Source: Mesorhizobium sp. NZP2298 | GTDB lineage: Bacteria; Pseudomonadota; Alphaproteobacteria; Rhizobiales; Rhizobiaceae | Direction of reading: 5' to 3' | NCBI RefSeq assembly: GCF_013170825.1 | Contig: NZ_CP033365.1 | Coordinates: 6,770,001 to 6,834,000, forward strand | Length of the DNA: 64,000 nt | Shown here: piece after piece, positions 28,169-36,057 of the stretch | How positions within the stretch are numbered: the first letter of the stretch is position 1 | How the letters are laid out: each line of letters starts with the position of its first letter | Translations under genes and position numbers: made by a program | The notes under the pieces: generated by a model | The model's database searches: none | Seen by the model: only the letters and a program-made list of their open reading frames with translations | What the model was told of the DNA's origin: nothing

Positions 28169-28513
28169 TCAAGCAGCAGTCCCCTTCGACCACGCGTCTT
28201 GTGCCGCCTCGAGCCGCTCCAGGTCGCGCTTATGATACCCATCGTCGTGGGGCAGGAGATCGACCAGGAATTGAACCAACCCTCTGTCCTTGCCTCCTGC
28301 ATTGAGATGATATGAGCACCAAGGACCTTGTCGATTGCGGCAAAGAAAGTCAGCTCTGGCCAGCATCTGGACGTGTCGCGCAACGCGCTCCCGACGAAGA
28401 TCGAGAATCTCCGCCAGTTCGCGGACAGTGAGGTCGGCATGTGCGCAAAGGCCCAGGATCCGAAGGCGATCAGGATGCGCTGCTGTCATCAGGCGATCGA
28501 CAAGTATCTTCAT
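28169..28513 (-). CDS. ArsR-family regulator of the methyl-cycle operon
   Basis: 114 residues from ATG 28513 (a TTG at 28531 is also in frame). Winged-helix ArsR pattern: AAHPDRLRILGLCAHADLTV, RELAEILDLRRERVARHVQM, NRQGPWCSYHLN. No obvious metal-binding ELCVCDL motif, so probably not a metal sensor. First gene of arsR-glyA-metK-adenosine kinase. ArsR-type SahR proteins that sense S-adenosylhomocysteine control such gene sets in other proteobacteria; by context this is a candidate for that role. Confidence 0.8.
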   Translation of the reverse strand: MKILVDRLMTAAHPDRLRILGLCAHADLTVRELAEILDLRRERVARHVQMLARADFLCRNRQGPWCSYHLNAGGKDRGLVQFLVDLLPHDDGYHKRDLERLEAAQDAWSKGTAA

Positions 28514-28838
28514 TGGTCGGCACGACGCCAAATAGAAGAACCGAACCCTCGTCCTGCCGGCTTTGTCATTTCGCGCTCTCCGCAGATGCTGTCCGGCGGC
28601 GGAACATTAAACGACACCAGGTTTCTGCCGCCACTGAACTTGAAAGTTGTGGTGAGCGTAACATTGACAGCGATTTGCGGTCGCAAAGATTCCATGAATT
28701 TCATTGAAGAATCTGTTGCAACGCCTAAACAAGAACGCAACGAGATTGGCGGGGTGCTGGTAAGACGGCAAGCTGGAACTGCTTGGCGAAGCGGGAGGGG
28801 ATCGGCGCCACCTTTCCCCAGGCGACAGCGCTAACCTG
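28514..28838. other. Upstream region of the arsR-glyA-metK operon
   Basis: No gene recognised; likely promoter of the operon plus decayed IS256 flank. Confidence 0.4.
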
Positions 28839-29125
28839 ATGGTGCACCTGATCCGCCATTTACTTGATTTCGTATCACAGAAGAATCGCAAAGCCGTCGT
28901 GCCGACGCTCAGCGCTATCTGCCGTGGCGCGAACGCCAAGCCGGCACGGAGGGTCTGGAGGACTTCGAGGCCGGCGACCGGGCCGGCGATACCCGGCGAT
29001 CACTCGAAGCTGGCGGCGCGACTGGCAGCACGTCGTGCCTCTTCGCCTATCCGAGTGTGCGCAGCATCATCTACACGGCGGATGCGCTCGAAATGTCCGC
29101 GCAGGTCGGCGCCATTTCCAAATAG
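28839..29125 (+). pseudogene. IS256-family transposase fragment
   Basis: VHLIRHLLDFVSQKNRKAVV in one frame and, after a frame change, WQHVVPLFAYPSVRSIIYTA then DALE match the late part of IS256 (mutator) transposases (HLLRNSLDYV..., ...FFAYPPEVRRIIYTTNAIE). Frameshifted and truncated. Confidence 0.7.
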
Positions 29126-29134
29126 CGCTTAATC

Positions 29135-29345
29135 CTGGTCAGTCACCAAACCGATGTGGCTGACACGGAGGTGCCAGTTCATAAAGCGTGACGATGGTGG
29201 GGGTTCCTTTGCCCTTCTCCAACCCGCTGATGTACTGCTGGCTCAAGCCGTAGATCTCGGCAAGCTGCTCCTGCGTCAAGCCGGCCTCTCCCTGATCCTA
29301 CGTGCATTTCGTCCGACTGGCTTGCGCATATCCAGTCGCGGAGTC
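29135..29345 (-). pseudogene. Degenerate qseC (XRE repressor), cassette copy A
   Basis: Nucleotide-level relative of the intact qseC-like gene at 34786-35004: the stretch GTTCATAAAGCGTGACGATG to CCGCTGATGTACTGCTG to GCAAGCTGCTCCTGCGTCA runs parallel. In translation only scraps (NWHLRVSHIGLV) align because of indels and stops. Non-functional. Confidence 0.75.
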
Positions 29346-29389
29346 AGCGGATCACGGGCCCCATTGTCATCGATTTGCTCGAATCATCT

Positions 29390-29472
29390 GCGCCCGAATG
29401 GCGGTTCGCAGCCATCTCGATCGGGCAAACTGGATGGTTACGACTGGATACGAAGAACTGTTTGCGCGCTGA
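29390..29472 (+). pseudogene. 3' remnant of qseM, cassette copy A
   Basis: ARMAVRSHLDRANWMV then TTGYEELFAR, ending TGA at 29472, matches the C-terminus of the intact qseM-like protein (RMALRSHLDRANWMV, TSGYKELFAS). The N-terminal two thirds are lost. Confidence 0.8.
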
Positions 29473-29502
29473 CCGGCTCCAGGTGAGCTATTCCAATTAC
29501 TT

Positions 29503-30304
29503 TCAGGCGAGGAAATCTCGATAGCCGCGATCCATGAGCATTTGACCGCGCCAGACGGCACGGCGGATGCGATCGCGAAGGTGGTTGCGCGGATCCGTCC
29601 AGTCGGCCTGGACGCGTTGTTGGCCCAACAGGGCCGTTGCGATTTCACGGTGCGACGCCCCGCCTAGCGAGCCGTCGAGCGCCTGGAGGACAAACCGCAG
29701 ACGGCCGGCGCGCGCTTCGGGCGGAAACAGCCTGTGGGGAAGCTGTCCAGTCGCGTAAAGAGCATTGAGGCATTCGAGCGCATTCAGGTGCTGCCTCGTT
29801 CGATCGGCGAGCCAGATCGCGTCGACGGATAGCCGAACAGGGCGCAAAACATCCGCGCCCCCCACGACAAGCTGGAGGTCCCGGTGAGCATCCCGCAGCA
29901 TGACGTGTTGGCGACCATCCGCCGTGATCACGAGTTTGGCCCGACATGGCAATGTAGCGAGATCAAATGAAAGCGTTTCGGGCGACAATGCCTTTTCCGC
30001 AATGACCGGCAGAACATGAGGGCATTGGCGGGAGCACCAGAACACTGCCGCATCACACCTCAACGAGCTTGCAAAACAGGAGCCCCCACCGCGTCAGATC
30101 GAGCGACGATCTCACCACTTCTACGTCGAACCACCTTTCTGCAAATTCTGCCTGCTCAAGCGCGTGCCCCAAGTCACGCTGGAAGGCCGGATCGCGCCGC
30201 AGAAATTCCCAAGCCCAGCCGCGTCGCGTCAGGTGCTGGGTGTAGCGATAGGATTTCTCATCCTGCCAGTCCGGCCAGTCGGCGTCATTACCTATCATAA
30301 CCAT
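29503..30304 (-). CDS. fseA: FseA-type excision activator, made by +1 ribosomal frameshift
   Basis: Two overlapping minus-strand frames. Frame 1 (30304-30053) begins one base after the traI stop (TGA-A-ATG) and has the DUF6499-like DWPDWQDEKSYRYTQHLTRR, GWAWEFLRRDPAFQRDL. Frame 2 (to 29503) has the DUF2285 pattern LRFVLQALDGSLGGASHREI, ATALLGQQRVQADWTDPRNH. Skipping one base at CTG-TTT-T (30079-30073) joins them as ...RWGLLF-ASSLRCDAAVFW..., about 266 residues. This is the organisation of msi172-msi171 of ICEMlSymR7A, where a +1 slip on UUU makes the activator of the excisionase gene rdfS. Likely TraR-activated with traI. Confidence 0.8.
30073..30079 (-). promoter_or_regulatory. Programmed +1 frameshift site in fseA
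   Basis: CTG-TTT-T: tRNA-Phe can move from UUU to the overlapping UUU one base on. The decayed copy B has CTA-TTT-C at 35959-35953, the UUU-to-UUC form described for ICEMlSymR7A. In both copies the homologous downstream protein is in the +1 frame. Confidence 0.7.
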
Positions 30305-30305
30305 T

Positions 30306-30938
30306 TCAGGCGCCCGTGCAGAGTACCGGCGCCCACAGCACGGGACCGCCAAGACCGCCATTGTGGCGGACCGTAGCAAGGCTCTCCTCTGAGACATCCA
30401 AGAAGCCGGCAATGGCGCGCGTGGTGCCGAATGTCTGGGGCTGCCCGACCCGAGCCAGCGGCCATCCGGCGCGACGCAGGATTCGCTCCATGCGCAAATC
30501 CGTAACCGTGACTATATGGGAGAGCTGCCCTGACAAACCGAACTCGACCATGCCAGCAAGGAGTTCATAGGTAGCAACAGCAATACTACCACTGCCCTTC
30601 GGTGCAGACGGCGGGAGATCAAGGGCGAAACGGCTGCTTTCCCAGACACTCGGTTCCTCGGGTGCCGTTCTCCCCTCCAACGGCCTCGAAAAGACATGTC
30701 GCAACATCGTCGACCCCGTGGAGGGCAGAAGGCGTACGCCGCCCCCGAGGCGACCGCCGGAATCGCGCAACAATAGATAGTGCGGTTTTATGGAATCGAA
30801 TAAATCAATCTCGAAGCCGCCGGTCGTGCGCACGTTCCAGTCGACCCGCTCCTTGAAGACGCGGTAGGGCAGGCGGTGCATTTCGTGAAGTTCTTCGGCA
30901 AAGGCGCCGTACCAGCCGGGCGCAATAAGCTCAATCAT
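30306..30938 (-). CDS. traI: TraI, LuxI-family acyl-homoserine-lactone synthase
   Basis: 210 residues from ATG 30938 (MIELIAPGWYGAFAEELHEM) with GAGAAG upstream; the frame extends upstream but across the promoter. LuxI features: YRVFKERVDWNV with conserved Arg/Phe/Trp, FDSIKPHYLLLRDSGGRLGG, VRLLPST, and WESSRFAL. It makes the quorum signal controlling island transfer. A perfect palindromic tra box lies 58 bp upstream. It is followed with one base spacing by fseA, as traI2 is in ICEMlSymR7A. Confidence 0.93.
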   Translation of the reverse strand: MIELIAPGWYGAFAEELHEMHRLPYRVFKERVDWNVRTTGGFEIDLFDSIKPHYLLLRDSGGRLGGGVRLLPSTGSTMLRHVFSRPLEGRTAPEEPSVWESSRFALDLPPSAPKGSGSIAVATYELLAGMVEFGLSGQLSHIVTVTDLRMERILRRAGWPLARVGQPQTFGTTRAIAGFLDVSEESLATVRHNGGLGGPVLWAPVLCTGA

Positions 30939-30995
30939 GATGGTCTTCTCGCAGGTATGACCCTGCCATTGGAGGCGAACCTTCATGCCGCGACT

Positions 30996-31015
30996 ACCTG
31001 TGCATTTGCACAGGT
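30996..31015 (-). promoter_or_regulatory. tra box (TraR-AHL binding site) upstream of traI
   Basis: Twenty-base palindrome ACCTGTGCA-TT-TGCACAGGT with perfect nine-base arms, centred about 67 bp upstream of the traI start. Fits a lux/tra-box operator. Confidence 0.88.
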
Positions 31016-31018
31016 AGA

Positions 31019-31200
31019 TTAAAGAGGAATTCTGTTTCTCAGAGAATTGATGATCGTGAGGAGGCCCGCCAGCATCACCACCTGATTTTTGGTGCGCACA
31101 CCGAGCTTGTAGTTGGCATGTCCAAATGGAAAGCGGCCGTGCGCAGTGGCGGTGATTACGCTGATCCCCTGGGCGGTGCGTTGGCCCACCTTCCGGCTTC
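31019..31200 (-). pseudogene. 3' remnant of traR, cassette copy A
   Basis: KLGVRTKNQVVMLAGLL and, in another frame, HGRFPFGHANYKLG align with the end of the intact TraR at 36058-36795 (FHLDNAKKKLGVRTQNQAIALL). Nucleotide similarity to 36045-36175 is obvious by eye. The rest of the gene is gone. Confidence 0.8.
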
Positions 31201-31204
31201 GCAG

Positions 31205-31378
31205 CATCTACACTGCCTCAGTCGCCCCGCGAGGTGGCGGCCGTACTACAGGGCACGGGCCGAGCACGCAAGTGGTGTTCGCCACCCACGAGCTGACGCA
31301 GACGGCGCTGCTTCGAGAAGGCGCGATCGATGCGGTTGTCGACAACCCCGGTGTTCGCCACCGTACCGTGTGGTGACG
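31205..31378 (+). pseudogene. LacI-family regulator C-terminal fragment
   Basis: REVAAVLQGTGRARK in one frame, then VVFATHELTQTALLREGAID and AVVDNPG in the next, match the C-terminal ligand domain of LacI-type regulators (VFVAHELTPDTRRLL..G.IDAVI). Frameshifted and truncated. Confidence 0.55.
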
Positions 31379-31510
31379 ACGGCGCGGCTTTAGGAGCGCA
31401 GCACGACTAAGAGTTGCCACCCGGACCACATTTCATATGATCGAAAAACGCTAGCTCAGGCGACGCACTATCGATGTGTCCACGCCGCTTGTGTGCGCAA
31501 GGTTTCACTC

Positions 31511-31605
31511 TGTCCGACATCCGACAATTGTTGGATGTGAGACAGGGCGTCAAATCCGCTAACCCGGTGTTTAATCCAATCTTCCTCTCTGGCACGCTCT
31601 ATGCA
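31511..31605 (+). promoter_or_regulatory. NifA/sigma-54 promoter upstream of the iscA-type gene
   Basis: Two NifA activator sites TGT-N10-ACA (31511-31526 and 31529-31544) precede a -24/-12 element TGGCACG-CTCT-ATGCA (31590-31605). Spacing (about 45-80 bp between sites and promoter, 38 bp to the ATG) is standard for nif promoters. Confidence 0.85.
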
Positions 31606-31642
31606 TCGCGACTTGCGAATGCATTAGCAAGAAAATAGTCCC

Positions 31643-31963
31643 ATGATCACACTCACTGAAAACGCCGTCGCCGCCGTCAAGGCCGCGCTTTCCCGCGCCG
31701 ACGAACCGGCGGAAGGCTTTCGCATCAAGGTCGAGGCGGGCGGCTGCGCCGGCCTCAAATACCTGATGGGTCTGGAAAGCGTCTCGCGGGAGGGAGATGC
31801 CATCATGGAGACGGACGGGGTCAAGGTGTTCGTCGACGCAAACTCCCAGCCCCATCTCGCCGGCACGACCGTTGACTTTGTCACGGACCTGGAGTCCTCG
31901 GGCTTTGTCTTCGACAATCCCAACGCGCGGGACAAATGCGCCTGCGGCAAGTCCTTCGGCTAG
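31643..31963 (+). CDS. IscA/HesB-type iron-sulfur assembly protein, nif-regulated
   Basis: 106 residues, A-type Fe-S carrier. The three conserved cysteines are present: EAGGCAGLKY (C35) and the terminal CACGKSF (C99, C101). Such a gene (iscN or nif-specific iscA) precedes nifU/nifS in rhizobia and matures nitrogenase clusters. Two NifA sites and a sigma-54 promoter sit directly upstream, so expression in nitrogen-fixing nodules is expected. A degenerate nifU follows after 26 bp. Confidence 0.9.
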   Translation: MITLTENAVAAVKAALSRADEPAEGFRIKVEAGGCAGLKYLMGLESVSREGDAIMETDGVKVFVDANSQPHLAGTTVDFVTDLESSGFVFDNPNARDKCACGKSFG

Positions 31964-31989
31964 CCGCCAGAACGACAAGGATCGGCGCC

Positions 31990-32451
31990 ATGCGGGGTAA
32001 CACCGACAACGTCTACCTCTTCAGCGACAAGGTCTATTTCATCAACCCGAACAATGTCGGCGCTTTGGACACCCCCAATGCGGCCGGGGAGGTCGGCGCC
32101 GTCGCCTGCGGCGATGGGCTTAAATTGACGATGGGTTTCGACCGTAAGACGCAAACGATCACCGCCGCAACGTTCCAGACCTTCGGCCGCGGCTCGGCCA
32201 TAACCGCTTCCTCGGCGTTTAACGAATTCATCGTCGGCAAGACCATCGATGAAGCCCTTCAGGTCACCGATCAGGATATAGCGGGTTTTTTCGGCGCCAT
32301 GCCGCCGCACATGACATCCTCATCGCTCGACCGCCTCATCCTGGAGCGCGGCTTGCGGCTGATGAGCGAGTTCTTCCGTGCTGTGAGGCAGGCTTTCGAG
32401 GAGACACCAGGATTCTCACGCCTCGTCCTCGTCAAGGCATCATCGCCATGA
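31990..32451 (+). pseudogene. Degenerate nifU (scaffold domain lacking cysteines)
   Basis: 153 codons resembling the N-terminal IscU-like domain of NifU: INPNNVGALDTPNAAGEVGA, CGDGLKLTMGFDRKTQTI, TFQTFGRGSAITASSAFNEF, IDEALQVTDQDIAGFFGAMP. Of the three cluster-binding cysteines only the first (ACGDG) remains; TFGCGSA has become TFGRGSA and the HCSVMG region HMTSSSLD. The central ferredoxin-like and C-terminal Nfu domains are absent. Although still open, it cannot be a normal scaffold; I treat it as a decaying copy, downstream of the intact iscA-type gene. Confidence 0.8.
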
Positions 32452-32768
32452 GCGACGTGATCGAACCATTTCTCGTGATGATGGGCTTCGAGGAGCCAGA
32501 GACCCTTCCCCGCAGCCTTCCCCCACTGAAACCTGATTCTGCGTGGAGTTCGGGAGAGTGGGTTTTCGGCATCGGGCCTCGACGGTGGACCGAGTTGCAA
32601 AACGTGCAGTGGGGCATTTCCCACCTTTTGCTGCGTCTCTTAAGCGAGGGTGATAGGTTCCTTACCAGATTTAGGGCGTGGCCGCAACTCCGAGCTAGAT
32701 CCGTCAATAGAAGCTGACGCTGGTTGTCCTTGTGACGCCACACAGCTCACTGTATCGCCAAGAAGAGA
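32452..32768. other. Region between nifU remnant and proB
   Basis: No recognisable gene. nifS, the usual next gene, is not here. An open + frame (32448-32717) has no family motifs. Confidence 0.4.
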
Positions 32769-33683
32769 GTGGAAATCGTGTCTTCACTGTCACTGCAGCG
32801 ACACCCAACGGCAGCAACGACAACATCGGTCCGATTGATTTCGGCTCATCGGCTGGTTGTCAAGATTGGCTCAGCACTGCTTGTCGATGAAGAAACCGGC
32901 GATATACGCAGTGCCTGGCTTGAAACGCTGATAGCGGATATCGTCCGGCTTTTTGCACGAGGGCAGCAGGTGATCATCGTCACATCCGGTGCTGTCGCGC
33001 TTGGATCTGGTCAATTCGACGGTTTGGGCAGATCGCTGCGAATTGAGGAGAAGCAAACGGCGGCTGCGATTGGTCAGGTTCGACTTATGCTTGCCTACGA
33101 ACAGAGTTTAAAGCGCCACAGCTTCGCCGTTGGCCAAATGTTATTGACCGGTGAAGATATGGAGAACCAGCATCGCCGCCATAATGCATGGTCGACCCTT
33201 CAGCAACTTCTCAAAATTGGCGCCGTACCCATCATCAATGAGAACGACACGACTGCAACGGCCGAAATCTGTTTTGGCGACAACGACCGGCTGGCGGCAC
33301 AGATCGCACAGATGGTAAACGCTGACGTTCTCGTTCTGCTTTCTAACGTAGATGGTCTGTTCACGGAAGACCCACATGATAATCCGTTGGCTCGTCTGGT
33401 TACAGAGGTGCGATGCATTACGCCCGAGATAGAGGCCATGGCGGGTCATTCCCGCGCCCGCCATAGTTCGGGTGGCATGGTGACAAAGTTGATGGCAGCA
33501 AGGATAGCCATGGACGCGGGCTGTGAAATGGCCATTGCGAGCGGTAACAAATCTTACCCGCTCGCTGCCATCGAGAATGGTGGGCCATCAACATGGTTCC
33601 TTCCGCTCGCTAAAGCAGGCCGATGCGCCATGTCGGCAAACGACGCCGCGAATTGTTCGAGGAGATCGACCGAGCAGCTTTGA
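32769..33683 (+). CDS. proB: Glutamate 5-kinase, kinase domain only
   Basis: First step of proline synthesis: ATP-dependent phosphorylation of glutamate. 304 residues from GTG 32769. Amino-acid-kinase motifs: RLVVKIGSALLVDEETG, VIIVTSGAVALGSGQF, NENDTTATAEICFGDNDRLA, VLLSNVDGLFTEDP, HSSGGMVTKLMAARIA. ProB proteins are usually about 370 residues with a C-terminal PUA domain; this one stops soon after ENGGPSTWFLP, so PUA is missing. The last 20 residues look out of frame with the family, suggesting a frameshift. Probably an accessory copy. Confidence 0.8.
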   Translation: MEIVSSLSLQRHPTAATTTSVRLISAHRLVVKIGSALLVDEETGDIRSAWLETLIADIVRLFARGQQVIIVTSGAVALGSGQFDGLGRSLRIEEKQTAAAIGQVRLMLAYEQSLKRHSFAVGQMLLTGEDMENQHRRHNAWSTLQQLLKIGAVPIINENDTTATAEICFGDNDRLAAQIAQMVNADVLVLLSNVDGLFTEDPHDNPLARLVTEVRCITPEIEAMAGHSRARHSSGGMVTKLMAARIAMDAGCEMAIASGNKSYPLAAIENGGPSTWFLPLAKAGRCAMSANDAANCSRRSTEQL

Positions 33684-34444
33684 GGCCGTTGCCGGTGGCA
33701 CCGTTCGAATAACGTCAAATGGAAGTGGCCAGGCGCATCCCTATTATCACGTCGAGGTCGACAGACCTTCTTCCGCATTGGCTGATCGGCCGCACTATCC
33801 AGGTCCGCCTCACCCATCCGGTGGTCCGAAGAGCCGCGGCGTTCTGGATGGCGACGATGGGGGCCTTCGGCACTCCATCAGCTATTGCCGACGGTCGTAA
33901 TGGCGTCGCGCGTGCAAAACGGGCCAGATGAGCGGCGCAATCCGCCGGCCGGCGAGCACGACACCGGGATTGGCCATGAGATCCGCGCGAGCGCGCCCCG
34001 CCCTGCCCATTAAGGCACGGAGGCTGCCACATCGAGACCGGGCTGCATGCGCATCTCAGCAGCGCATGGTTATGGCCGGGAAATACCGCGATGGGCGCGG
34101 CGATCTCCAGGCGCGCGCCATTCAGCGGCAGCCCGAGTTCGCGGATGATTAGTTCAGCTACAATCGAGCCGCCCGTCTCCATGCGCATGACGCCCATCGA
34201 GCCACCGAAATCCGAATCTGCCTGGCCCTTGGTCTACCGCTCACTCGGTTGGACTTCACCTTGACTCTTCACAGGCACCCAAGCCCCAAGTCAGCAGATG
34301 GTCGTCAAAAGTTTGAAGGCACTTGTCGGCATAATGGCTGTTGTACTTGTCAAGCAACCTGGGCGCGATCATCTCGCAAGTGTCAACGCCCGACGAGGCA
34401 GTCTCAACCGATGGTGAGATGATCCCTATACGTAGGTCGGCCCG

Positions 34445-34600
34445 GCGAACGGCAACGGGGATGCGCCGGTTCATATCACCGCCTACGGCGGGTTCGGCCT
34501 ATCGCTCCTGGCCTACTACAACTCCGGGATCGGCAGCTGTGGCTCGAAGGCGGCGGCGCGTGCGTGGTGGCGAACATCCGAGGCGGTGAGTTCGGTCGAT
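34445..34600 (+). pseudogene. Prolyl-oligopeptidase (S9) fragment
   Basis: DAPVHITAYGGFGLSLLAYY then, after a one-base frame change, LWLEGGGACVVANIRGGEFG match the conserved core of S9A peptidases (YGYGGFG ... WLERGGVYVVANIRGGGEFG). Only this stretch remains. Confidence 0.7.
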
Positions 34601-34626
34601 CAGCTTTCGGCAACTTGCCGGTAGTA

Positions 34627-34762
34627 GCCGACAGGCTGCCCCCCGGCATTCCTGCGGCAGGAGCTCGAAACGGAATGGCCAAGATCCCTGAACCTTGCCG
34701 AAGAAGAGCGGACTTTGGCTCACGAGGAGCCGGCGCGCGCTGTCAGGCGCGCGGGCGCGCAG
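34627..34762 (+). repeat. Dispersed repeat, copy 2
   Basis: Diverged copy of 10703-10825, same order of conserved blocks, ending in GCGCGCTGTCAGGCGCGCGG, a GC-rich inverted repeat. It abuts the qseC stop side. Confidence 0.6.
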
Positions 34763-34785
34763 CTATTGCTTTGGCAGTCGGTGTG

Positions 34786-35004
34786 TCAGGCCTGTTTGTC
34801 GGGCCGAACCAAATCCGTGTGGCTAACGCCGAGGGCCAATGCCAGTTCATAGATCGTGATGATAGTCGGATTTCTTCGGCCTTTCTCCAAGCCGCTGATG
34901 TACTGCTGACTGAACCCGGAAATCTCGGCCAGCTGCTCCTGCGTCAGACGCTTCCTCAGCCTGATCCTCTGCACATTCAGTCCGACCAACCTGCGCATAT
35001 CCAT
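34786..35004 (-). CDS. qseC: QseC-like XRE-family repressor (cassette copy B)
   Basis: 72 residues from ATG 35004 (an in-frame ATG lies at 34998; the frame also extends upstream). Cro/C1 helix-turn-helix: NVQRIRLRKRLTQEQLAEIS, GFSQQYISGLEKGRRNPTII, ELALALGVSHTDLV. Divergent from the qseM-like gene with an AT-rich (CTATATTATG) intergenic region, the arrangement of the qseC-qseM switch of ICEMlSymR7A, where QseC represses qseM and so licenses quorum sensing and transfer. Confidence 0.82.
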   Translation of the reverse strand: MDMRRLVGLNVQRIRLRKRLTQEQLAEISGFSQQYISGLEKGRRNPTIITIYELALALGVSHTDLVRPDKQA

Positions 35005-35116
35005 GCACGCAAGCCAGCGGATTAGACAGCTTGAGTTTATCAACTATATTATGTAATCCACTTTGAACAGGCGGAGGGGCTTCGCGAAGGCCATTGTCCG
35101 GAGAAAGAATCTAGCG

Positions 35117-35383
35117 ATGCTACAGCCTAAATCGAACACGCCGATTGCCGACCAAGTCCGTTGGTCGGACAGCCTCACGGCCTACGACAAAGAGCATTTC
35201 ACGACCTATATGCGGCTCCTAGACGCATCCGTTGACGACGCCAGCGAAGAGGAAATGGCGCGTCTGATCCTCGGCATTGATCCGGCACGCGAACCGGAGC
35301 GCGCGCGGATGGCTCTTCGCAGTCATCTCGACCGTGCGAACTGGATGGTGACGAGCGGCTACAAGGAATTGTTCGCCAGCTGA
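35117..35383 (+). CDS. qseM: QseM-like antiactivator of TraR and FseA (cassette copy B)
   Basis: 88 residues from ATG 35117 with GGAGAAAG upstream (the frame is open from 35063). SDSLTAYDKEHFTTYMRLLD, IDPAREPERARMALRSHLDR and ANWMVTSGYKELFAS form the small all-helical family found next to qseC-like genes and annotated with DUF2285. In ICEMlSymR7A QseM binds TraR and FseA and blocks transfer. Tail-to-tail with the decayed fseA of copy B. Assignment is from context and pattern. Confidence 0.75.
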   Translation: MLQPKSNTPIADQVRWSDSLTAYDKEHFTTYMRLLDASVDDASEEEMARLILGIDPAREPERARMALRSHLDRANWMVTSGYKELFAS

Positions 35384-35404
35384 CGAATTGCGCCATACGC
35401 TCCG

Positions 35405-35960
35405 TTACGTCCAAGCAAGGGACTCCCTGTACACGCCATTCATGGGCGCGTGGCCGCGCCCGGTGGCGGCGAATGGGTCTCCCAGATGATTGCGAGAATA
35501 TATGTCCGGTCGACCTGGCTCCGCAACTCGCGGAGCAGCACTTCGGCGATTTCCCGGTGCGAACAGCCGCAGGGGGAGCCGTCGAGTGCTTGGAGGATAA
35601 ACCGGAGACGACGACAACTCGCTTCCGACGGAAACCGGTTTTTTGCAGTTCGTCCGCGCGCGGTAAGATTATTTGAGCCTTTCCAAACGCCCGCAGCCGA
35701 TACTCCTTTGCCGAGTGGGCCAGGTCGCGCCGGTAAGAGAGTCGGACAGTACGAGTAGCCTTCGCCGGAAACGACGAGTTGGAGATGTCCGCCTGGTATG
35801 GCAGCGCCTTCGACGCCCGGGTCCTCTCCATAAATACCAGGGCGAACGACGATCTCCCCGAGGATGAAGCACCGGCTCTACAACCATGGCAAAATGTATG
35901 AGCCCCTGCGTGGACAGCAGAATACGGCTGCATCGCGCCTGGTTGAGCCGGCGAAATAGC
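35405..35960 (-). pseudogene. Decayed fseA C-terminal part, cassette copy B
   Basis: Pieces in different frames align with the intact copy A: RRDAAVFCCPRRGSYILP, HLQLVVSGEGYSYCPTLLPA, RRLRFILQALDGSPCGCSHR, EIAEVLLRELR, then RNHLGDPFAATGRGHAPMNG. The +1 slip site CTA-TTT-C is still visible at 35959-35953, but the first-frame part is almost entirely deleted and traI is missing, so the remnant runs nearly straight into traR. Confidence 0.75.
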
Positions 35961-36057
35961 ATCTCTCAGCTCTCAGCTTCAGGTCGACGCGGAGATGAAT
36001 GCGCCGCCGAAACAGCCCCTTCGCTTGGCAGGCGGCCCAAAAGACGAATTCAGTTTC

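Larger units (their letters stand above)
33684..34785. other. Gene graveyard between proB and qseC
   Basis: About 1.1 kb without an intact gene. Recognised scraps are a prolyl-oligopeptidase fragment (34445-34600) and dispersed repeat copy 2 (34627-34762). A 160-codon minus frame at 33715-34197 begins MGVMRMETGGSIVAELI and is unlike anything I recognise; it may be another broken gene. Confidence 0.5.
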
